Positions 8,551 to 14,618 of a stretch of 14,642 bases of DNA are shown here, in pieces. The translations under genes and the position numbers were made by a program. This DNA comes from Bacteroidetes bacterium 4572_112. GTDB taxonomy: Bacteria; Bacteroidota; Bacteroidia; Bacteroidales; UBA1556. Position 1 is the first letter of the stretch; the number at the start of each line of letters is the position of its first letter. The stretch covers positions 1 through 14,642 of the forward strand of contig NIUZ01000021.1 in assembly GCA_002254285.1 (NCBI GenBank). Direction: 5' to 3'. The notes beneath the pieces are model-generated. The model saw nothing but the letters and a program-made list of their open reading frames with translations, had not been told where the DNA came from and did no database searches.

Positions 8551-9336
8551 ATGCAAATACAATTTTCGAAATACCACGGTGCAGGCAATGATTTTATATT
8601 GGTGGACAATAGAAATCAAGAATATACACTTGACCAAGAACTAATTGCAAAACTATGCGAAAGGCGATATGGTATCGGTGCTGACGGCCTGATGATATTG
8701 GAGAATTCTGAGTCATACGATTTCAATATGAGGTATTATAATTCGGATGGCAACGAAGGTAGTATGTGTGGTAATGGTGGTAGATGTATTGTTGCATTTG
8801 CTAAGGATTTGGAAATAATAGCTAATATTACAGAATTCACTGCCGTGGACGGATTGCATAAAGCAAAAATAAATTCATCGGGAATTAATACTTACGATAT
8901 TAGTCTTAATATGAATGATGTTAGCAATATCAAAGAAGAAGACAATATTTTCTTTCTTGATACTGGTTCTCCTCACCATATCGAATTTGTTGATGATATT
9001 TCTAAAGTTGATGTATACAATAAAGGTAAGCAAATTCGTTATTCTGATAAGTATAAAGCGAATAATGGCACAAATGTGAATTTTATTGAAGCCACAGCTT
9101 CTGTCCTAAAGATTAGAACATACGAAAGAGGTGTAGAAGACGAAACTCATGCTTGTGGAACCGGTGCTACTGCTGCAGCCATAGCTTTTGCCCTAAAAAA
9201 TAAAGAATATAATAAGGAGGTTATTCTTGAAGCATTGGGTGGAATATTACGCTTAAATTTTGATTTTAATAATAATATTTTTACTAATATAGTTTTGAGT
9301 GGACCAACAAAATTGGTTTTTAAAGGTAAATACTAA
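8551..9336 (+). CDS. dapF: Diaminopimelate epimerase
   Basis: The enzyme converts LL-diaminopimelate to meso-diaminopimelate, the last step before the peptidoglycan cross-linking residue and lysine. It is a cytoplasmic, cofactor-independent racemase that uses two cysteines. Both are present: Cys73 in 'GNEGSMCGNGGRC' and Cys202 in 'THACGTGATAAAIA'. Other family motifs are 'KYHGAGNDFILVDNR' (7-21), 'RRYGIGADGLMIL' (38-50), 'TGSPHHIEFV' (138-147), 'NGTNVNFIE' and 'RTYERGVEDET'. At 261 residues it has the usual length. It starts 10 bases after the unknown membrane-protein gene and 13 bases precede the acetyltransferase, which points to one operon. There is no sign of damage. Confidence 0.97.
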   Translation: MQIQFSKYHGAGNDFILVDNRNQEYTLDQELIAKLCERRYGIGADGLMILENSESYDFNMRYYNSDGNEGSMCGNGGRCIVAFAKDLEIIANITEFTAVDGLHKAKINSSGINTYDISLNMNDVSNIKEEDNIFFLDTGSPHHIEFVDDISKVDVYNKGKQIRYSDKYKANNGTNVNFIEATASVLKIRTYERGVEDETHACGTGATAAAIAFALKNKEYNKEVILEALGGILRLNFDFNNNIFTNIVLSGPTKLVFKGKY

Positions 9337-9349
9337 TTGAAAAATAATT

Positions 9350-9847
9350 ATGCAAATAAAAATTCGTGAATTAGACATTTCTGATATTGATTTCATACTT
9401 GAGATTGAAAACAATATGGATATATGGAGAGTTAGCCATACTACCACTGAATTTACCAAAAGCGAGATTGAACAATTTATTGCCAAAAATATTATTGATG
9501 GATTGGAGAACGAACAAAAACGTTGGATAATTACAGCAAATAAAGAATCCTGTGGCTGTATCGACATTTTTGATTTCGACAAGCAGAACCAAAGAGCAGG
9601 TATCGGCATTGTTATTCATAAAGATTTTCAGAATAAAGGAATTGCCAAAACAGCTCTAAAAAAATTCTTACGCATTTGCAAGAAAGAACTTAACCTAAAT
9701 CAGTTATACTGCTCTATCATCCCTGATAACAATAATAGTATTAAGCTTTTTACAAAGCAAGGATTCAAAGAAACGGGTGTTAGAAAAGAATGGACACTCT
9801 ATAAAGGCGAATGGTTCGATGAAATTTTTTATCAAATAAAATTGTAA
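9350..9847 (+). CDS. GNAT-family N-acetyltransferase (RimJ/RimL/SpeG-like)
   Basis: This 165-residue acetyl-CoA-dependent N-acetyltransferase has a substrate that cannot be predicted. The fold's landmarks are visible. The N-terminal strand and helix are 'IKIRELDISDIDFILEIENN'. The central strand is 'QRAGIGIVIHKDFQNKGIAKTAL', with the acetyl-CoA pyrophosphate-binding loop Q94-N-K-G-I-A99. The 'LYCSIIPDNNNSIKLFTKQGFKETG' segment is the typical strand-helix with Asn residues near the active site. It resembles the acetyltransferase_3 group, which includes ribosomal-protein and polyamine acetyltransferases. It follows dapF by 13 bases and probably shares its transcript. Its stop codon lies inside the -7 box of mltG. 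Confidence 0.9.
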   Translation: MQIKIRELDISDIDFILEIENNMDIWRVSHTTTEFTKSEIEQFIAKNIIDGLENEQKRWIITANKESCGCIDIFDFDKQNQRAGIGIVIHKDFQNKGIAKTALKKFLRICKKELNLNQLYCSIIPDNNNSIKLFTKQGFKETGVRKEWTLYKGEWFDEIFYQIKL

Positions 9848-9852
9848 ATTTG
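9845..9852 (+). promoter_or_regulatory. mltG -7 promoter box (TAAATTTG), overlapping the upstream stop codon
   Basis: A perfect TAnnTTTG match begins with the TAA stop codon of the acetyltransferase gene (9845-9847) and lies 47 bases before the mltG ATG. It suggests that mltG can be transcribed independently of the dapF unit. No clear -33 element is visible. Confidence 0.45.
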
Positions 9853-9899
9853 CAGCATCGTATTCAGCAGTATTCAAAAAATAAAATCTATAAATTTCT

Positions 9900-10940
9900 A
9901 TGAATAAGAAAAAACTAATTATATTTTTCCTTATTGGAGTAATAGCAATATTGGCAATTTTTGCAGGATTATTTGCAAATAAGTTAGTAAATAAACCCAT
10001 AGTAGACATTGGCTCAAAAAACTCAATAGTATTTTATATTCCTAGTGGTGCAGATTTCAGTTTTGTTCATGATAAACTTATTGACGACAAAATAATAAGC
10101 AATGCCAAATCATTTGATTATATGGCAGACATAAAGTCATATAATGACAATATTAAGGCCGGTAGGTATATTATTAAGAATGGAATGACTGCCATGGAAT
10201 TGGTTAATTTATTACGCTCAGGCGCACAAACTCCCATAAGAGTAACTTTCAACAATATTAGGTTTCTGCCAAATTTTGCATCAAAAGTAAGTCCTAAATT
10301 CGAATTCGATTCTATACAATTAATGAACTTACTTACTGACGAAGAATACCTTAAAAAGATAGGATATAATAAGCAAACTATCATTTCTTTATTTTTGCCA
10401 AATACATACGAAATGTGGTGGAATACCGATGCTGACAAATTTATTCAGCGCATGAAAAATGAGCACGATAAGTTTTGGAATGACGAAAGAATTGCAAAAG
10501 CAAATAAAATTGGTCTTTCGCCACTTGAAGTTTCTATATTGGCATCAATAGTTCAAGAAGAAACCAATAAGCGTAGCGAGATGTCGCGAATAGCTGGCGT
10601 ATATATCAATAGATTAAATGTTGGCATGCTATTGCAAGCCGACCCCACAGCACGATTTGCTTATGGCGATTTTTCGGTAAAGCGTGTTACCTACGATTAT
10701 CTTAAAATTGATTCGCCATATAATACATATAAGTATAAAGGACTGCCACCCGGCCCTATTTGCATGGCAAATCCAAGTACTATTGACAAAGTGTTAGATT
10801 ACGAATCTCATAAGTATTATTATTTCTGTGCTAAGGCAGATAACTCTGGTACTCACGCTTTTGCACGCAATTTGCGCCAGCATAATAATAATGCCAAGGC
10901 CTACCACAGATACTTAAATAAGCAAAGAATTTATCGATAG
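9900..10940 (+). CDS. mltG: Endolytic murein transglycosylase MltG
   Basis: MltG is an inner-membrane lytic transglycosylase that cleaves nascent glycan strands and is thought to set where synthesis terminates. The 346-residue protein has an N-terminal membrane helix (about residues 6-25). A LysM-like subdomain follows ('IVFYIPSGADFSFVHDKLIDDKIISN'), then the YceG catalytic domain. The core motif is ASIVQEETNKRSEMSRIAGVYINRLNVGMLLQADPT. Glu221 aligns, by my recollection, with catalytic Glu218 of E. coli MltG. Position 219, usually Glu in an ExE pattern, is Gln here. The C-terminal signatures 'SPYNTYKYKGLPPGPI' and 'GTHAFARNLRQHN' are intact. It lies 52 bases downstream of the acetyltransferase gene, with its own -7 box. 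Placement next to dapF fits peptidoglycan metabolism. Confidence 0.95.
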   Translation: MNKKKLIIFFLIGVIAILAIFAGLFANKLVNKPIVDIGSKNSIVFYIPSGADFSFVHDKLIDDKIISNAKSFDYMADIKSYNDNIKAGRYIIKNGMTAMELVNLLRSGAQTPIRVTFNNIRFLPNFASKVSPKFEFDSIQLMNLLTDEEYLKKIGYNKQTIISLFLPNTYEMWWNTDADKFIQRMKNEHDKFWNDERIAKANKIGLSPLEVSILASIVQEETNKRSEMSRIAGVYINRLNVGMLLQADPTARFAYGDFSVKRVTYDYLKIDSPYNTYKYKGLPPGPICMANPSTIDKVLDYESHKYYYFCAKADNSGTHAFARNLRQHNNNAKAYHRYLNKQRIYR

Positions 10941-11042
10941 TAGCATCATATTCTGTCATTATGGCAAGGAAACTTATTATGGCATAAATAGTGATAAGCA
11001 AGCGCTAGTTATGATTGAATAATAATTTTTAAAACTATAAAA

Positions 11043-11396
11043 ATGACATTACAAACAAATTTAAAGCACTGGGAAACATCTGCAGATGTTGAAAAATGCA
11101 TCAACCAAGAAGAAAATGTAATGGTATGCTGTGGTCGTATGGGACCAATGTGCGTTCCTGTATATGCTATTATGCAAGATTTAGAAGCTAGTGGAAAATA
11201 TGACCATATTGCTTTTAGAGATATGCTTTTTGATAGCCCTGAGGCTGCAATTATCCGCAATCTTCCTGAGTGTGCTGGTTTTATGGGTCTTCCATTTACT
11301 GTTTATTATAAAAATGGTAAAGTTGTAAAGGCTACTTCTAGTATTCAAAACCTTGATATGGTATTGGATATACTTGATACAGAATTTGCTAAATAA
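11043..11396 (+). CDS. Atypical thioredoxin-fold protein with CCGRMGPMC in place of CGPC
   Basis: This 117-residue cytoplasmic protein has a thioredoxin fold. The second half is clear: 'GLPFTVYYKNGKVVKATSSIQNLDMVLDIL', with cis-Pro84, parallels 'NIPTILFFKNGELVDKQVG' of the TrxA encoded just downstream. At the active site the usual WCGPC is replaced by 'VCCGRMGPMCVPVY' (28-41): MGPM occupies the CGPC position, with Cys29, Cys30 and Cys37 flanking it and Cys77 near the cis-Pro. A CxxC dithiol is therefore absent; any redox chemistry would use a wider Cys30/Cys37 pair. I recall a conserved group of this type in anaerobes, which I cannot check here. The gene ends in its own terminator, and no clear TAnnTTTG box is seen upstream (only the near-match TATGATTG at 11010-11017). 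Confidence 0.8.
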   Translation: MTLQTNLKHWETSADVEKCINQEENVMVCCGRMGPMCVPVYAIMQDLEASGKYDHIAFRDMLFDSPEAAIIRNLPECAGFMGLPFTVYYKNGKVVKATSSIQNLDMVLDILDTEFAK

Positions 11397-11427
11397 TACT
11401 CAATATTATTTATACTAAAATACAATT

Positions 11428-11459
11428 AGCTTCGATACAAAAATATCGGAGCTTTTTTT
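11428..11459 (+). terminator. Rho-independent terminator after the atypical thioredoxin gene
   Basis: AGCTTCGATA and TATCGGAGCT form a 10-base stem (with one T-G wobble) closed by the loop CAAAAA. Seven Ts follow the stem's second arm from 11453. The hairpin is 31 bases after the stop and separates the two thioredoxin-fold genes into different transcription units. Confidence 0.9.
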
Positions 11460-11501
11460 ATTTTACAACAAAAATCATCCTTTTTAGGTCATTTATTTTA
11501 C

Positions 11502-11509
11502 TATTTTTG
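11502..11509 (+). promoter_or_regulatory. trxA -7 promoter box (TATTTTTG)
   Basis: A perfect TAnnTTTG match lies 44 bases before the trxA ATG and 42 bases after the preceding terminator. This gives trxA its own promoter with a leader of roughly 40 bases. Confidence 0.6.
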
Positions 11510-11553
11510 TGCATCTAGAAAAGGAATAAAATAACAATTAAAAAAACAAAGAT

Positions 11554-11871
11554 ATGAGCGTTGTATTAACAGATGACAATTTCAAAGAATTAGTATTAGA
11601 GTCAAGTGTACCTGTAATAGTTGATTTATGGGCAGAATGGTGTGGACCTTGCCGCATGGTAGGACCATTAGTTGATGAGCTTGCTGTTGAATACGAAGGA
11701 AGAGCAATATGTGGTAAGATTGACGTAGATTCAAACCCAGACGTTAGCGTTGAGTATGGTGTACGTAATATCCCTACTATTCTTTTCTTCAAAAATGGAG
11801 AACTAGTTGATAAGCAAGTTGGAGCAGTTCCAAAAAGCGTATTGGCTCAAAAATTAGATGCTTTATTGTAA
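11554..11871 (+). CDS. trxA: Thioredoxin
   Basis: TrxA is the general cytoplasmic protein-disulfide reductase, recycled by thioredoxin reductase. It has 105 residues, the standard thioredoxin length. The active site WCGPC is at residues 29-33 (Cys30 and Cys33) in 'DLWAEWCGPCRMVGPLVDELA'. The buried Asp24, the cis-proline Pro74 ('RNIPTILFFKNGE') and the C-terminal glycine region ('QVGAVPKSVL') are all present. One extra cysteine (Cys53) lies outside the active site. The gene is a single-gene transcription unit, with a -7 box upstream and a strong terminator downstream. No trxB is in the window. Confidence 0.97.
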   Translation: MSVVLTDDNFKELVLESSVPVIVDLWAEWCGPCRMVGPLVDELAVEYEGRAICGKIDVDSNPDVSVEYGVRNIPTILFFKNGELVDKQVGAVPKSVLAQKLDALL

Positions 11872-11892
11872 GTAATCTTAATTAAAAATATT

Positions 11893-11931
11893 AAAAAGCT
11901 ATCTGAAATTTAATTTAGATAGCTTTTTTTT
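11893..11931 (+). terminator. Rho-independent terminator after trxA
   Basis: AGCTATCT and AGATAGCT form an 8-base stem that extends inward (AAAT/ATTT across a bulged G), flanked by As on the left and eight Ts at 11924-11931. The A-rich left flank could make it work on the minus strand as well. Confidence 0.9.
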
Positions 11932-11933
11932 CA

Positions 11934-11941
11934 TACATTTG
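11934..11941 (+). promoter_or_regulatory. -7 promoter box (TACATTTG) directly before the DUF58 gene
   Basis: A perfect TAnnTTTG match sits 2 bases after the trxA terminator and only 8 bases before the DUF58 ATG. Transcription starting at the usual distance would begin at or just before the ATG, giving a leaderless or nearly leaderless mRNA. The box could also be a chance match. Confidence 0.45.
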
Positions 11942-11949
11942 AAATCACT

Positions 11950-12885
11950 ATGTCGAACAGAATCAACAGAAACCATATACAAGCTTACTCCAAGCTCGAA
12001 ATACTTGCCAAGCAAGTGGTAGAAGGCTTTATTACAGGTCTTCATAAAAGCCCTTTTCATGGTTTTTCGGTTGAGTTTGCAGAGCATAGGTTGTATAACC
12101 CTGGCGAATCGACCCGAGATATTGACTGGAAACTATATGCCAAAACAGAGAAATACTTTGTAAAGCGATACGAAGAGGAAACAAACCTCCGCTGCCAGAT
12201 TGTAATTGACAATAGCGCAAGCATGTATTTCCCTTTTGATAAAAAAGTTAACATTACAAATCCCAACAAAATTTTATTCTCGGTATACGCTGCAGCAGCC
12301 ATTATAGAAATACTAAAAAGGCAGCGCGATGCTTTTGGACTAAGTATTTTTAATGATAGCATTGATTTCTCAAGTGCAAATAAAAGCAATGCCACACATC
12401 AGCAATTGATATACTCAAAACTTGAGGAGTTATTAGAAAATAAAGCGCCACAAGAAAATACAAATAGTAATATCGCTGAAGCATTACACCAAATTGCTGA
12501 AATGACACACAAACGATCACTAATAATTATATTTAGCGATATGTTTGAAAACAATGAGAATGACGAAGCTATTTTCGATGCTCTACAACATCTAAAACAT
12601 TTTAAGCATGAGGTAATACTATTTCATGTTGTGCATAATAAGCAAGAAGTAGAATTCGACTTTCAAAACCGACCATATAAATTTATTGATAGTGAGAGTG
12701 GCGAAGTTCTTAAACTTAACCCCAAAGACATTAAGGCCGAATACATCAAACAAATTAAGGAATATAACAAACAGCTTAAACTAAAATGTGGTCAGTATAA
12801 AATTGATTTTGTGGAAGTTGATATCGAAAAAGGCTTTAATAATGTACTCCTTCCCTATTTGATGAAACGTAAAAAGATGATGTAA
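11950..12885 (+). CDS. DUF58-domain protein with a von Willebrand A-like fold
   Basis: DUF58 proteins usually act with MoxR-type AAA+ ATPases, probably in chaperone-like assembly or activation of envelope or secreted complexes; the exact function is unknown. The protein has 311 residues with no membrane helix. The DUF58 core is 'EFAEHRLYNPGESTRDIDWKLYAKTEKYFVKRYEEETNL' (43-80). The MIDAS-type metal motif DNSAS (87-91) follows, and then 'SLIIIFSDMFE'. The ATG at 11950 is the only plausible start, since the next Met is Met92. No MoxR gene or companion vWA gene is adjacent in the window, so the partner must be encoded elsewhere. The gene lies between the trxA terminator and a repeat-rich region. 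Confidence 0.93.
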   Translation: MSNRINRNHIQAYSKLEILAKQVVEGFITGLHKSPFHGFSVEFAEHRLYNPGESTRDIDWKLYAKTEKYFVKRYEEETNLRCQIVIDNSASMYFPFDKKVNITNPNKILFSVYAAAAIIEILKRQRDAFGLSIFNDSIDFSSANKSNATHQQLIYSKLEELLENKAPQENTNSNIAEALHQIAEMTHKRSLIIIFSDMFENNENDEAIFDALQHLKHFKHEVILFHVVHNKQEVEFDFQNRPYKFIDSESGEVLKLNPKDIKAEYIKQIKEYNKQLKLKCGQYKIDFVEVDIEKGFNNVLLPYLMKRKKMM

Positions 12886-12892
12886 TTTTTAA

Positions 12893-12926
12893 TAATTGTT
12901 AATTGTAAATGATTAATTGTTAATTG
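12893..12926. repeat. Short tandem repeat (TAATTGTTAATTG twice)
   Basis: TAATTGTTAATTG occurs at 12893-12905 and again at 12914-12926, giving a 21-base unit present about 1.6 times. It starts 8 bases after the DUF58 stop. It marks the left border of the non-coding, mobile-element-rich region. The rest of 12927-13133 holds the hairpins listed separately and no convincing gene. Confidence 0.7.
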
Positions 12927-12995
12927 CGGTAGATATTTGGTTTGCTTTTAGATTTTGGGTGGCTTAGGAGGATAAATCTTTTGCGAAAATATAAA

Positions 12996-13075
12996 TTTAG
13001 AATGCCTCTTTGGCTTTTATTTGATAAACATTCTAAAGTCTGTGAAGCGAATCCTTCGCTCCAAGAGAAGGCTTC
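12996..13075. repeat. Pair of hairpins upstream of the RAYT pseudogene (REP-like)
   Basis: Two inverted repeats lie side by side. TTTAGAATG (12996-13004) pairs with CATTCTAAA (13029-13037). AGCGAA (13046-13051) pairs with TTCGCT (13055-13060) across a 3-base loop, with a further CTTCGCT copy following to about 13079. RAYT genes are often flanked by palindromic REP sequences that they mobilise, so these are candidates. Whether they recur elsewhere in the genome cannot be seen here. Confidence 0.4.
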
Positions 13076-13133
13076 GCTAGTAAATATCAGCATACCTAAA
13101 TTATTGTGTATATTTATTTTACACATAAACTTA

Positions 13134-13141
13134 TAAATTTG
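13134..13141 (+). promoter_or_regulatory. -7 promoter box (TAAATTTG) of the RAYT pseudogene
   Basis: A perfect TAnnTTTG match ends 4 bases before the RAYT ATG at 13146, so a transcript from it would be leaderless. The former promoter seems to survive although the gene is dead. Confidence 0.4.
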
Positions 13142-13145
13142 CTTT

Positions 13146-13606
13146 ATGCAATTAGAATCAGGGCATTTATACCACATTTACAATCAAGGCAATAACAAAC
13201 AACAGATTTATTTCAATAGAGAAAACTATTTATTCTTTTTGAAAAAAGTACGTAATACCAATTTGGTATCAAAATACGCTATAAATAAATTGGAATATAT
13301 TTTTCTATTAGAAGGCAAAAATTATTTGCATAAAAGCCTGTACTGAGCATGTCGAAGTGTGTTTTGGTATTAATTTGGTATAACTACATTTTGCCTCATG
13401 CTGACATATATGCTTAGTGCCTTATGCCTAATCATTTTCATTTGATGATATTGGTAAATAATGTAGATTTAAAATTTGGTAATAGCAAAGACTTCACCAA
13501 ACAGAATAATGAGAAATTAAGGTCATTAAATAGTTCTATTGGTATAATGTTACGTTCAAACACTGATACAATAAACAAACAAGAAGAAAGATCATGAGCT
13601 TTATTT
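13146..13606 (+). pseudogene. REP-associated tyrosine transposase (RAYT), interrupted and truncated
   Basis: This is a single-strand transposase of the Y1/HUH type (IS200-like PF01797 superfamily), now inactive. The start is typical: 'MQLESGHLYHIYNQGNNKQQIYF', then 'ENYLFFLKKVRN'. The frame breaks at about 13255 because of a 125-base insertion. It resumes at 13384 as 'YILPHADIYA', a TAG where the family usually has Trp, and 'CLMPNHFHLMILVNNV', which contains the metal-binding HFH motif (13433-13441). Near 'SSIGIMLRSNTDTINKQEER' the Tyr expected in LRSYT is Asn (AAC for TAC), which would remove the catalytic tyrosine. A TGA then replaces an expected Gly codon. After 'ALF' an IS66-type end begins at 13607. 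Removing the insertion and one TAA joins the halves exactly in frame. The 3' remainder would lie beyond the IS66 copy, outside the window. Confidence 0.88.
13256..13380. mobile_element. 125-bp MITE-like insertion with TAA target duplication
   Basis: The element begins TACCAATTTGGTATCAAAA. The reverse complement of its right end reads TACCAAATTAATACCAAAA, and the two match at 15 of 19 positions. It is flanked by TAA at 13253-13255 and 13381-13383. Deleting the element plus one TAA restores the RAYT codons for Arg-Asn-Tyr exactly. No ORF is inside. It contains ACTGAGCATGTCGAAGT (13342-13358), resembling a dispersed repeat I remember from Bacteroidota genomes. A 3-base TAA/TNA duplication suggests mobilisation by an IS5-related transposase, which is inference. 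Confidence 0.72.
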
Positions 13607-13622
13607 GTAAGCGTACGGTAAA

Positions 13623-14208
13623 CTACATATCTAAAATTCTAGGTTTCCAATTATGAGGTAATAGTTCTTGGAGTTTATTGGCTTTGTGTTCGGGTATTCT
13701 ATTTATCACATCGCATAGCCAGGTGTGTGGGTTAATGTTATGAACTTTGCATGTTGCAAAGAAGGTGTAAAACATTGCTATATTCTGAGCTGATTCGTGA
13801 CTACCAGCAAAGAGATAGTTTTTTCTTTCTATAGCTAATGGTCTAATTGCATTTTCGGTACTATTATTATCAATCTCGCACCTTCCATCATTCACATACT
13901 CTTTTAGATTGTCAAATATATTTAGAGTATAATTAATAGCTATATGTATTAAACTTTTAGGGAGAGTATTCTCTTTGATAAACAATTGTATGCTTTTCTA
14001 GTTCTTCTTCTTTCTGAGCAATCATCTGTTCAAACATTTACAACTGATTGCTATCTACGGGCACATAGCGTTCGCTCTTTGATCCAAAAATCATCCGCTT
14101 TAATTCTGCCAATTGACGTTTAAAATCATCTCGTTCTGCAACCAGTTTGTCATACTCTTTTTTAGAGAGAGCCACTTCATTATCGGTATGTTTATTAGGC
14201 TTTTGCAT
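13623..14208 (-). pseudogene. tnpC: IS66 transposase TnpC, large internal deletion
   Basis: The N-terminal part starts at the ATG at 14208 ('MQKPNKHTDNEVALSKKEYDKL'). It has the TnpC coiled-coil and 'LKRMIFGSKSERYVPVDSNQL' motif. A TAA then interrupts it at 14038-14040, although the frame continues plausibly ('MFEQMIAQKEEELEKHTIVYQRE'). Around 13975-13990 the sequence jumps, in another frame, to the C-terminal end of TnpC: 'LPKSLIHIAINYTLN', 'GRCEIDNNSTENAIRPLA', 'KNYLFAGSHESAQ' and 'LPHNWKP'. That part keeps the third DDE acid (Glu at 13854-13856) and the IS66_C tail. About 195 codons remain of a transposase normally near 500, so the first two catalytic Asp residues are gone and the protein cannot be active. 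Confidence 0.88.
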
Positions 14209-14267
14209 ACTGTAAAGATACAAAAAGAGCCATACAAACCCTATAAACATTGAAGTTTTTTTTACTA

Positions 14268-14618
14268 TTATTTAGATAAATATCTTTCTTTTTTATTTAA
14301 ACTAACAATGCTTATTCCATCCAAAATCATAATCATTTGAGTGTAGCTTAGTACTACTAGGCCATCTTGAATTTCATATTTTGGAAATTCAAAAACTCCT
14401 TTCTCTAGCCTCTTATAGTAAAGTACAAATCCTCCAACTCGCCAATGGAGTAATTTTAGTTTATCTTTTCTCTTATTGATAAAGGCATATACAATGTTTT
14501 TGCCTTTATTATCATTCATGTGGTCGCTAACTATACCACTTAAACCATTAAATCCTTTGCGCATATCTACTGCTGATAAATAATAGTAGTATGTGTGTTC
14601 TGTCCCTAATCCTAACAT
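14268..14618 (-). CDS. tnpB: IS66-family accessory protein TnpB (Orf2)
   Basis: TnpB is an accessory protein needed for IS66 transposition; its biochemical role is unclear. It has 116 residues, the normal length, and appears intact. The family signature is clear: 'YYYYLSAVDMRKGFNGLSGIV' (11-30), 'NIVYAFINKRKDKLKLLHW' (41-59), 'GGFVLYYKRLEKGVFEFP' (62-79), and C-terminal 'YTQMIMILDGIS'. It is encoded upstream of tnpC on the same strand with a 59-base gap to the tnpC ATG. As tnpC is destroyed, this gene has no local partner and may be drifting. Confidence 0.92.
   Translation of the reverse strand: MLGLGTEHTYYYYLSAVDMRKGFNGLSGIVSDHMNDNKGKNIVYAFINKRKDKLKLLHWRVGGFVLYYKRLEKGVFEFPKYEIQDGLVVLSYTQMIMILDGISIVSLNKKERYLSK

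Noticed and set aside
10983..11013. Imperfect inverted repeat CATAAATAG / CTAGTTATG after mltG
   Set aside because: It has one mismatch and no T-tract close to the stem, so it is too weak to call a terminator.
12920..13177. Overlapping ORFs on both strands in the gap after DUF58
   Set aside because: Low-quality composition, no start context, and they run through hairpins and the RAYT promoter. Better explained as repeat sequence.
13253..13346. C-terminal tail of the short RAYT ORF read as protein
   Set aside because: It is translation of the inserted MITE, not transposase sequence; the true continuation begins at 13384.
14209..14250. Upstream extension of the tnpC N-terminus (14 residues)
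   Set aside because: Hydrophobic and unlike the family. The ATG at 14208 gives the usual TnpC start.
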